Origin: an uncultured Collinsella sp.
GTDB taxonomy: Bacteria; Actinomycetota; Coriobacteriia; Coriobacteriales; Coriobacteriaceae
DNA length: 16,597 nucleotides
Assembly (NCBI GenBank): GCA_900542945.1
Contig: UQPI01000048.1
Coordinates: 1 to 16,597, forward strand
Reading direction: 5' to 3'
Position numbers and translations under genes: made by a program. Of the stretch, positions 8,428 to 13,813 are shown piece by piece (positions within the stretch are counted from its first letter, which is position 1; each line of letters begins with the position of its first letter). Under the pieces are notes generated by a model, which saw nothing but the letters and a program-made list of their open reading frames with translations, made no database searches and had not been told where the DNA came from.

Positions 8428-9666
8428 TTATGCAGCGGGCAGCGCAATGGTAAACACCGTGTGCTCGGGTGTCGATTCGCACGCAATGGTGCCGCTGTGC
8501 GCCGCAACGATCTCCTTGGCGATGGCAAGGCCAAGCCCGGCGCCGCCGCGATTGGTCGCGCGCGCCGCATCCAGGCGATAGAACTTCTCAAAGATCACCT
8601 TGAGCTTAGCCGCCGGAATCGGATCACCCTGATTGATAAAGCGAATTCGCACTCCACCGTCATCTTGGTGCCCAGCCTCAATCGTGATGGTCGATCCTTC
8701 GTAGCTATAGGCGATGGCGTTTTTCATGATGTTGTTGAACACGCGAGCCATCTTATCGCCATCTACGAGCACCGTCAGGTCCTCGCGCACATCAACTTGG
8801 ACATCTTTGTGCTGCTCGTTGAGAATGGGATAAAACTCATCGGCCACCTGTGCCAGCAGCAATCCCAGGTCGACGTAGCCGCGCGTGAGCACAATATCGT
8901 GGAAGTTAAAGCGCGTGATATCAAAGAACTCCTCGATAAGCGCGTCGAGTCGGTGCGCCTTGTCGAGCGCCACGCCCGTAAAGTGTGCGCGCTGCTCAAC
9001 CGGCAGGTCGGGCGCCTCCTGCAACAGCGAGAGGTAGCCCACCACGCTGGCAAGCGGCGTGCGCAAGTCATGCGCCAAGTATGTGACCAAGTCGTCCTTG
9101 CGATGCGACTCGTCGCGTAGGGCTTGCTGCACCTTACGCTCGCGATCGCGCGCGCGGTTGAGCGCACCCTCGACCTCCAGGAAGTCTCCGTCGATGTTGT
9201 CCCAGGCGTCAGGATGATCGATCAGGCGGTCCTGGATACGGGCCGCAAGCACGCGATCGGCATGCTGTTCTCCTTGCTCGTAGCCTTGGTAATACAGCGC
9301 TCGGCCGCAAAAGAACAAGACGCACACGGCAAGCGCCAGGACAAAGCCAAGCATGTTGAATACAAAGCCGGCATCGAACAGCACCGGTCCCTTAATGCCA
9401 CCGAGTGTCACGGTGCCAATCGCCAGCGTCATGACCCACGCGGCACCGCCGATTACCACGCAACGACGCACGATTTCAAAGCGACCGATCAGCAAGAAGC
9501 CGATGAGTAGCACCGCCAAGATACCGGCGATGTTATCAATGCCGATTAGCAGCAGACTCAGCAAAAAGAGCAGCACCGTCGCAAGCGCGCGATTATCGAC
9601 GACCGCCCTCACGTATTCAAAGAGCCGATCGGGCACCTCGAACGCCTGTCTATCGTCTTTTGTCAT
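8428..9666 (-). CDS. VanS-like sensor histidine kinase
   Basis: This is a 412-residue kinase. About four hydrophobic membrane segments (28-43, 46-62, 68-88, 100-121) are packed with almost no extracytoplasmic domain, so sensing is probably intramembrane or through a partner. HisKA is YLAHDLRTPLASVVGYLSLL (196-215, His199), the N box is NNIMKNAIAYS (311-321) and the G2 box is GGAGLGLAIAKEI (374-386). The G1 region INQGDPIP (344-351) departs from DxGxG, as does the NTG version in VanA-type VanS. The EKFYRLDAAR segment (360-369) also matches that subgroup. ATG 9664-9666 has GAGGAT upstream. It follows the VanR-like gene by 26 nt. No vanHAX genes are present, so resistance should not be inferred from this pair. 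Confidence 0.92.
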   Translation of the reverse strand: MTKDDRQAFEVPDRLFEYVRAVVDNRALATVLLFLLSLLLIGIDNIAGILAVLLIGFLLIGRFEIVRRCVVIGGAAWVMTLAIGTVTLGGIKGPVLFDAGFVFNMLGFVLALAVCVLFFCGRALYYQGYEQGEQHADRVLAARIQDRLIDHPDAWDNIDGDFLEVEGALNRARDRERKVQQALRDESHRKDDLVTYLAHDLRTPLASVVGYLSLLQEAPDLPVEQRAHFTGVALDKAHRLDALIEEFFDITRFNFHDIVLTRGYVDLGLLLAQVADEFYPILNEQHKDVQVDVREDLTVLVDGDKMARVFNNIMKNAIAYSYEGSTITIEAGHQDDGGVRIRFINQGDPIPAAKLKVIFEKFYRLDAARATNRGGAGLGLAIAKEIVAAHSGTIACESTPEHTVFTIALPAA

Positions 9667-9692
9667 ATCAAGATCCTCACAAGCGAACAGCG

Positions 9693-10388
9693 TTATTCGA
9701 TGATGTAGCCGACGCCCCAGACGTTTTTGATAAAACGCGGCTTCTGAGCGTCGTCACCAATCTTTTCGCGCAGGTGACGAATGTGCACCATCACCGTATT
9801 GTTGGAGCCGGGCATAAAGTCCTCGTTCCACACCGCGTGGAACAGGTCCTCCACGGGCACTACGCTGCCGCGATGCTCGGCCAGATACAGCAAGATGGAA
9901 TACTCGATGGGCGTGAGGCGCACCGGCGCACCGTCCACCGTCACGGAGCGAGCGTCACGGTTGATCTCGAGGCCGTCGAGCTGGAGGGTCGGCAACTCGG
10001 TCGCCTGCGCGCGGCTACCGTAGCTGGTGTAGCGACGCAACTGAGCATGAACGCGCGCGATGAGCTCCAGCGGGCGGAACGGCTTGACCACGTAATCGTC
10101 CGCGCCAAGCGAAAGGCCTTCGATCTTATCCTGCTGGGCATCGCGTGCCGTCAACATAATTACGGGATAGGTATGGCTGGCACGGATGGTACGCAGCAGC
10201 TCAAAGCCATCGATATCGGGCAGCATGACATCGAGCAGTGCCAGGTCAAACTCTTGTTCCAGAATTGCCTTGGCCGCATCGGCCCCGCTGTAGGCGATCT
10301 GGACGTCAAAGCCCTCTTTTGTAAGGTAGATACCAACCAGGTCGGCGATGGCCTTCTCGTCATCAACTACCAGTATGCGCTCGTTCAT
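9693..10388 (-). CDS. VanR-like OmpR-family response regulator
   Basis: This is a 231-residue response regulator. The receiver has VVDDE (7-11), Asp53 in LLDVMLPDIDG, YPVIMLTARD (74-83) and Lys102 in VKPFRPLELIARVHAQLRRY (101-120). The last segment is close to the VanA-type VanR. The winged helix ends NNTVMVHIRHLREKIG and FIKNVWGVGYIIE, again VanR-like. ATG 10386-10388 has AGAGGAG upstream. It is transcribed divergently from a secreted D,D-carboxypeptidase gene. The shared region contains two TTAAG sites 11 bp apart, the spacing used by OmpR-family dimers. A role in cell-wall homeostasis is inferred from this context. The stimulus is unknown. Confidence 0.93.
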   Translation of the reverse strand: MNERILVVDDEKAIADLVGIYLTKEGFDVQIAYSGADAAKAILEQEFDLALLDVMLPDIDGFELLRTIRASHTYPVIMLTARDAQQDKIEGLSLGADDYVVKPFRPLELIARVHAQLRRYTSYGSRAQATELPTLQLDGLEINRDARSVTVDGAPVRLTPIEYSILLYLAEHRGSVVPVEDLFHAVWNEDFMPGSNNTVMVHIRHLREKIGDDAQKPRFIKNVWGVGYIIE

Positions 10389-10408
10389 GCGTGCTCCTCT
10401 CGCGCTCC

Positions 10409-10414
10409 ATTATG
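10409..10414 (-). promoter_or_regulatory. -10 element of the vanRS-like operon
   Basis: On the minus strand this reads CATAAT, one mismatch from consensus, 21 nt upstream of the VanR-like ATG. No good -35 is present, which would fit dependence on an activator bound at 10454-10469. Confidence 0.4.
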
Positions 10415-10453
10415 CCCGAGGCGGCGCCCGCCACACACAACAAGCGTGGGCGA

Positions 10454-10469
10454 TTAAGTCGACCTTAAG
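10454..10469. promoter_or_regulatory. candidate VanR-like binding site (TTAAG direct repeats)
   Basis: TTAAG at 10454-10458 and 10465-10469 are direct repeats with an 11-bp period, separated by TCGACC. OmpR/PhoB-family regulators bind head-to-tail half-sites at this spacing. The site lies between the divergent regulator and carboxypeptidase genes and could control both. Confidence 0.4.
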
Positions 10470-10540
10470 CACCCTTGCGCCCATTCGAGCACGAATGCGG
10501 GCCATGCGCGCACGCAACGATCGTCGTCGCCGGCAAACGA

Positions 10541-10546
10541 TATACT
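10541..10546 (+). promoter_or_regulatory. -10 element of the D,D-carboxypeptidase gene
   Basis: TATACT is a near-perfect -10 hexamer, 40 nt before the proposed GTG start. The -35 position (CGATCG at 17 bp) is poor. A transcript starting near 10553 would exclude the more upstream in-frame start at 10475 and supports GTG 10586. Confidence 0.45.
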
Positions 10547-10585
10547 CTAGTGCCAGAAGAGACCATCCCGTCGAAAGCGAAATCT

Positions 10586-11926
10586 GTGAAGTCCCTCACC
10601 TCTTTTGCAAAACGCTCCGCCCAGCTTGCCGCCGGCTTTGCCTGCGCCATCGCCCTTGTTGCCGGCGCGCCCGCTGTTGCCGGCGCCCAAGTGCTCACGA
10701 CCGACGACGTCTGCGGCAAGACCGCCGACGTCCGCGGCATCACGACAGAAAACCTGCCCGATATCGAGGCAACCAATGCCCTTGTTATGGGCAAGGACGG
10801 CACCGTCTACTATGGACGCGGCGCCGATGAGCAGGTCAAGATTGCCTCGATCACCAAGGTCATGACCGCAATCCTGACCGTCGAAAACTGCAAGATGGAC
10901 GAGAAGGTCACGGTGAGCAACGCTGCCGCCACCGTAGGCAACTCGACTGCCGGCCTGCTCGAAGGCGACGAGCTCACCGTGGAGCAGGCACTACGCGGCC
11001 TGATGATCCCCTCGGGCAACGACGCCGCCATCGTGCTTGCCGAGTACGTGGGCAAAAAGATCGACCCCAAGACCAAAGACGCCGAGGCAACCTTTGTGAA
11101 GGCCATGAACGAGCGCGCCAAAAAGCTCGGCTGCACCGGCACGGTCTTTGAGAACCCACACGGTCTGGACTTTGATGAGTGGGCCGGCGACATGCACTCA
11201 ACCGCACATGACGTGGCACTGATGATGCAGGAAGCCATGAAAGACGATACGATTCGTGAAGTCGTCGCGAGCGAGGATTCTTGGATTGAGGTCACGGGCG
11301 CCGATGGCTCAGACCATTCGCATTCCATGGACACGCACAACGTTTTGCTCGGTCAGGACGGAAACGTTGGTGGCAAGACCGGCACCACCGACGACGCGGG
11401 CTATTGCTTTACGAGCGCCTACAACCGCGACGGCGACGAGATCTACACTGTTATTTTGAACTCCACCACCACCGACCAGCGCTTTACCGATACCGCCACC
11501 CTTGCCAACTGGTACTACGGCCACAAGGTCACGGTCGCGATCGCCAACACGCAGGAGAAGACCGCCAACGGCAACCCGCTCATGGCGCGCATTAGCCAGA
11601 CAGATTGGACGGACAAGACGATCGACGCCACGCTCGCCGACCCCGCCGCACAGGCAACGGTGTTCTCACTCGCCGGCGAAGTGACCGAAAAGGTTAGCTA
11701 CGATGACCTTTCGGGCACGGTGCATGTTGGCGACAAGGTGGGCAGCGTTACGCTTAAGCAGGACGGCACCAAGATCGCCGTTATGGACCTGGTTGCCGAC
11801 GAGGAAGGAACGGGGCCCAATCCCATCGAGTGGCTGCTCGTGAAGCTCGACCGCCTGGGCCGCCGCATCGACAACCGACCGCTCACAGCCGAGAGCGAGA
11901 CCGTAGCCAAGACTCCTGAGGTGTAG
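10586..11926 (+). CDS. secreted serine D-Ala-D-Ala carboxypeptidase (peptidase S11, DacA-like)
   Basis: This low-molecular-weight penicillin-binding protein trims the terminal D-Ala from peptidoglycan stem peptides outside the membrane. From the GTG at 10586-10588 (GAAAG 8 nt upstream) it is 446 residues. A signal peptide spans about 1-34 (KR, then LAAGFACAIALVAGAPAVAGA). Catalytic motifs are SITK (88-91, nucleophile Ser88), SGN (143-145) and KTG (264-266). A beta-rich C-terminal domain follows and ends in a possible amphipathic anchor, IEWLLVKLDRLGRRID. The open frame reaches back to a TTG at 10475, but those 37 codons overlap the likely promoter and lack signal-peptide character. It is divergent from the VanR/VanS-like pair and has its own strong terminator. 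Confidence 0.93.
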   Translation: MKSLTSFAKRSAQLAAGFACAIALVAGAPAVAGAQVLTTDDVCGKTADVRGITTENLPDIEATNALVMGKDGTVYYGRGADEQVKIASITKVMTAILTVENCKMDEKVTVSNAAATVGNSTAGLLEGDELTVEQALRGLMIPSGNDAAIVLAEYVGKKIDPKTKDAEATFVKAMNERAKKLGCTGTVFENPHGLDFDEWAGDMHSTAHDVALMMQEAMKDDTIREVVASEDSWIEVTGADGSDHSHSMDTHNVLLGQDGNVGGKTGTTDDAGYCFTSAYNRDGDEIYTVILNSTTTDQRFTDTATLANWYYGHKVTVAIANTQEKTANGNPLMARISQTDWTDKTIDATLADPAAQATVFSLAGEVTEKVSYDDLSGTVHVGDKVGSVTLKQDGTKIAVMDLVADEEGTGPNPIEWLLVKLDRLGRRIDNRPLTAESETVAKTPEV

Positions 11927-11951
11927 GGCCAAAGCGATATCACATCGAACC

Positions 11952-11984
11952 AAATGAGGCGTCCAACGGGGCGCCTCATTTTTT
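11952..11984 (+). terminator. intrinsic terminator of the D,D-carboxypeptidase gene
   Basis: AAATGAGGCG (11952-11961) pairs perfectly with CGCCTCATTT (11972-11981) around a 10-nt loop, and six T run through 11979-11984. It lies 25 nt after the stop codon. A copy of the T-arm repeat starts three bases later. Confidence 0.9.
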
Positions 11985-11986
11985 GA

Positions 11987-12077
11987 GGGTTCGAATCCCC
12001 AGCCGCCTTTCTTGATAATAAAAAAGGGCCCCAAATGGGACCCTTCTTCAAGTTCGTACTGGCGGAGAGCTGGGGAT
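11987..12077. repeat. tRNA-tail repeat unit, copy 1 (T-arm, terminator, tRNA-Ser 3' end)
   Basis: This is a 91-bp direct repeat of 12178-12267, offset 190-191 bp. It starts with GGGTTCGAATCCCCAGCC (a T-arm in plus orientation). It continues through a terminator hairpin and ends with TGGCGGAGAGCTGGGGAT (12060-12077), which is identical to the last 18 nt of the tRNA-Ser gene read on the minus strand and is cut inside the T-loop. The cut edge joins the hairpin module at 12078. Open frames across this block translate the T-arm and are not genes. Confidence 0.75.
12020..12045 (-). terminator. intrinsic terminator, copy 1
   Basis: On the minus strand AAGGGTCCC pairs with GGGGCCCTT (9 bp including one G-U) around ATTT, then six T. 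It follows the truncated tRNA 3' end just as the copy at 12210-12235 follows the intact tRNA-Ser. Confidence 0.8.
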
Positions 12078-12180
12078 GTCCGGGCATGCTGCGCATGCCC
12101 TCCGGCTTCAAAGCCTGGCGGCTTTTCGCCCACGGGCTACAAACGCTTTCGCGTTTGCTTAACGCCCGTGCCCTCTCGGG
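12078..12180 (-). other. nested-hairpin module inserted in a tRNA T-loop (locus 1)
   Basis: This 103-nt stretch can fold into successive hairpins: GGGCAT/ATGCCC, GGCTT/AAGCC, GGCG/CGCC, and a main stem CACGGGC (12131-12137) / GCCCGTG (12164-12170) enclosing AAACGC/GCGTTT. It is bounded by half T-arms in inverted orientation. On the minus strand GGAGGCTGGGGAT pairs with ATCCCCAGC-T-CTCC (13 bp, one bulged T), followed by GCCA and a terminator. A related module lies at 16460-16566. It could be a structured RNA or a repeat element. There is no evidence of coding. Confidence 0.5.
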
Positions 12181-12267
12181 TTCGAATCCCCAGCCTCCTT
12201 TCTCCGCACAAAAAAAGGCCCCAAATGGGACCCTTCTTTCAAGTCATACTGGCGGAGAGCTGGGGAT
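12178..12267. repeat. tRNA-tail repeat unit, copy 2 (continuous with intact tRNA-Ser)
   Basis: This is the second copy of the 11987-12077 repeat: the T-arm GGGTTCGAATCCCCAGCC, the terminator, and the 3' end of the intact tRNA-Ser gene. The two copies differ mainly just before the A-run and in the short stretch before TACTGGCGG. Sequence identity runs across both the transcribed 3' end and the terminator, so a tRNA tail with its terminator has been duplicated. Confidence 0.75.
12210..12235 (-). terminator. intrinsic terminator of tRNA-Ser
   Basis: On the minus strand AAGG-G-TCCC pairs with GGGGCCTT (8 bp, one bulged G) around ATTT, then seven T. It starts 15 nt after the encoded CCA of the tRNA. 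Confidence 0.85.
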
Positions 12268-12340
12268 TCGAACCCCAGATGCCCTTTTGGGGCATACTCG
12301 CTTAGCAGGCGAGCACCTTCGGCCTCTCGGTCAGCTCTCC
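12250..12340 (-). tRNA. tRNA-Ser (anticodon GCU)
   Basis: A full cloverleaf can be read on the minus strand. The acceptor is GGAGAGC / GCTCTCC with discriminator G and an encoded CCA (12252-12250). The D-arm is ACC...GGT, and the anticodon arm is CTCGC-CTGCTAA-GCGAG with anticodon GCT at 12306-12304. A long class II variable arm (TATGCCCC...GGGCATC) and a T-arm TGGGG-TTCGAAT-CCCCA follow. The long variable arm and anticodon together identify a serine tRNA reading AGC/AGU codons. Its promoter is at 12355-12383 and its terminator at 12210-12235. Confidence 0.97.
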
Positions 12341-12354
12341 GTAACAGCCGTTCT

Positions 12355-12383
12355 ATAGTAACCAAACAGCCGAAGTTGGGCAA
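12355..12383 (-). promoter_or_regulatory. promoter of tRNA-Ser
   Basis: On the minus strand TTGCCC (12383-12378) and TACTAT (12360-12355) are 17 bp apart. The -10 ends 14 nt before the mature tRNA 5' end, leaving a short leader for RNase P. Confidence 0.65.
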
Positions 12384-12408
12384 GAGGGAATTTGGAGCGA
12401 TTCCATTT

Positions 12409-13491
12409 TTACCTTTCCCGCACCGCCTCCAACAAATAGTCACGCATATACGGAATTGCAAACGAAACACAGCCATAGCCCGCAGGCTCAATCAACCCCG
12501 CATCGATGAGACGTTTACGATACGAGCCGACCTTGTTCGCCGGCAGCCCCATCTTTTTGGCGATATCACCGTTGGCAATCTCATCGCCCTCGCATTGAGC
12601 CATTGCCGCGAGATACTGAAACTGTCGTTCTGAAACCCTGCGCAGCGCCGGGGCAATCACCATAGCATTAAAGCTATCAAGAGCTGCTTGGATACCCGTA
12701 CGCGCGGACCCTTCGTTCACGCTCTCCGCCCCGCTGCGCGCAGCAGCCTGCCAAGCGTAATATCCGACCAACTGGACCATAAAGGGATAGCCTGCTGACG
12801 CCTTTGTTAATAGCTCAGCGGCGTCTTCATCGAGCTCCTTGCCCGCTCGTCTCATTGTATCCTCAAACGATCCGCCGACTTCAAAATCGGAGAGACGAGT
12901 GAGTTCGATATGTTTTGCCCGCTGAAGGAACGTAAGGGTATCATCAACCACCACGCCATCCACCGATGTTGGCAAGCCAGCGAATGCAAAAGCGACATTC
13001 GCCCCTTGGCGAATCAAAAGCTGCATCTCATTGCCCAGCTCGCGCATTTCCTCAGTTGAGGCATCCTGAATCTCGTCGAGCGTAATGAGCAGACCTCCGC
13101 GCTTCGCGGCATCGTACATTGCCTCGCCCAGATGAGATGCCGACTTCGATACCTCAACGGAGCCAAGGCTGACTCCTAGAATTGATGGGGAGATCGACAT
13201 TGACTCAAGACGAACATTTCGCTGTAGAGCCTCGAGGATTCTACTGCAAAAACCGGCATTCGAGGCGACGTCAACAACCTCGAATCCTTTTTTTCGTGCA
13301 AGATCACCCAATGCATTGAGAAGCACCGTTTTACCTGTGCCTCGGACGCCCGAGATGCGCATGAGTCGATCGGGGGCACCAGGACCATTCTCAAGGGCCT
13401 CGGCAAAATCATCCAAAACAGCGTCACGTCCGATAAGCTCAGGCGGATTCATGCCCGCCGTTGGCTTAAAGGGATTAATGGCTTTCGACAT
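12409..13491 (-). CDS. AAA ATPase, ORC/STAND-like, with C-terminal winged helix
   Basis: This 360-residue predicted P-loop ATPase is of unknown function. Walker A is GVRGTGKT (48-55) and Walker B is LLITLDEIQD (134-143). A sensor-like strand FAFAGLP lies at 168-174, followed by a helical lid with GYPFMVQLVGYYAW (234-247). Residues about 284-350 look like a winged helix (ERQFQYLAAMAQ, GDIAKKMGLPANKVGSYRKRLIDAGL), so DNA binding is likely. The organisation resembles ORC/Cdc6-type and STAND-type single-gene ATPases scattered in bacterial genomes. ATG 13489-13491 is chosen because GAGGAGG lies 5-11 nt upstream; the earlier TTG at 13527 falls inside the repeat array. It stands alone between a tRNA and an unknown gene. 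Confidence 0.82.
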   Translation of the reverse strand: MSKAINPFKPTAGMNPPELIGRDAVLDDFAEALENGPGAPDRLMRISGVRGTGKTVLLNALGDLARKKGFEVVDVASNAGFCSRILEALQRNVRLESMSISPSILGVSLGSVEVSKSASHLGEAMYDAAKRGGLLITLDEIQDASTEEMRELGNEMQLLIRQGANVAFAFAGLPTSVDGVVVDDTLTFLQRAKHIELTRLSDFEVGGSFEDTMRRAGKELDEDAAELLTKASAGYPFMVQLVGYYAWQAAARSGAESVNEGSARTGIQAALDSFNAMVIAPALRRVSERQFQYLAAMAQCEGDEIANGDIAKKMGLPANKVGSYRKRLIDAGLIEPAGYGCVSFAIPYMRDYLLEAVRER

Positions 13492-13508
13492 TCGATCCTC
13501 CTCTGCTA

Positions 13509-13566
13509 GTTTTAACAACTTTAACAAAGTTTAGCAACTTTAGCAGAGTTTAACAGGTTTAGCAGA
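13509..13566. promoter_or_regulatory. six phased TTTARCAR repeats upstream of the ATPase gene
   Basis: TTTAACAA, TTTAACAA, TTTAGCAA, TTTAGCAG, TTTAACAG and TTTAGCAG start at 13511, 13520, 13530, 13539, 13549 and 13558. Spacing alternates 9 and 10 bp, so the block is also three 19-bp repeats. It ends about 18 bp before the ATPase ATG. An inverted part-copy (CTCTGCTA, 13501-13508) overlaps the ribosome site. It fits a cooperative operator array, possibly autoregulatory. Confidence 0.6.
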
Positions 13567-13605
13567 CCTAGCCGCTTTTGACCTTACCGGTCCTGCTGGA
13601 GCCAC

Positions 13606-13646
13606 CCACCTGAGCCAATACAAATAGCTCCATTCAATTTGTCGGC
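13606..13646 (-). repeat. intergenic repeat, copy A (GCCGACAAA...)
   Basis: Read on the minus strand, this begins GCCGACAAATTGAATGGAGC and would encode ADKLNGAICIGSGGW. It shares the GCCGACAAA start, GAA-GG and GCTA blocks with 13723-13763. No start codon or ribosome site supports a gene. It looks like a decayed copy of an interspersed element. Confidence 0.4.
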
Positions 13647-13670
13647 AACCTGCTCGATACAGTAGTTCGT

Positions 13671-13699
13671 ACTTTAATACGTTACGACTTAATTCGTTA
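13671..13699. repeat. tandem AT-rich direct repeat (ACTTTAATACGTTA / ACTTAATTCGTTA)
   Basis: Two near-identical units at 13671-13684 and 13687-13699 have a 16-bp period, in the 322-bp stretch between the ATPase and the 813-residue gene. They may be an operator or part of a promoter for the ATPase gene on the minus strand (TATAAC, TATTAA). The rest of 13567-13813 holds only the two copies of the GCCGACAAA repeat. Confidence 0.4.
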
Positions 13700-13722
13700 T
13701 ACCTTATCTATACGCAAATGTT

Positions 13723-13763
13723 CCCGGTACCGCCGGTAGCAGTAGCCCCTTCGTTTTGTCGGC
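13723..13763 (-). repeat. intergenic repeat, copy B (GCCGACAAA...)
   Basis: This is the partner of 13606-13646, 117 bp away. In the frame starting one base upstream it reads CRQNEGATATGGTGNICV and stops. The Gly-Ala-x-x-x-Gly pattern recalls copy A after a one-base deletion. No coding support. Confidence 0.4.
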
Positions 13764-13813
13764 ATGGTGAGCAAATGGGATGACAAGCGCAGTCCAGCCC
13801 TTCTATGCCGCTC

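Noticed and set aside
8428..10388. vancomycin resistance operon
   Set aside because: Only the regulator and sensor resemble Van proteins; no vanH, vanA/B ligase or vanX is in the window.
10475..10585. N-terminal extension of the D,D-carboxypeptidase from a TTG start
   Set aside because: It overlaps the TATACT -10 element and lacks signal-peptide character, which begins at GTG 10586.
11987..12267. prophage or integrative element attachment site
   Set aside because: The duplicated tRNA 3' end resembles an att core, but there is no integrase or mobile gene between or near the copies, and the terminator is also duplicated. Kept only as an alternative explanation.
11666..12491. open frames translating WGFEP, GIRTPD and DSNPR-like strings
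   Set aside because: These strings are translations of tRNA T-arm sequence (GGGGATTCGAACCCC) and its repeats, a known annotation artefact.
13509..13566. CRISPR array
   Set aside because: Repeats are 8-10 bp without spacers of 26 bp or more, and no cas genes are present.
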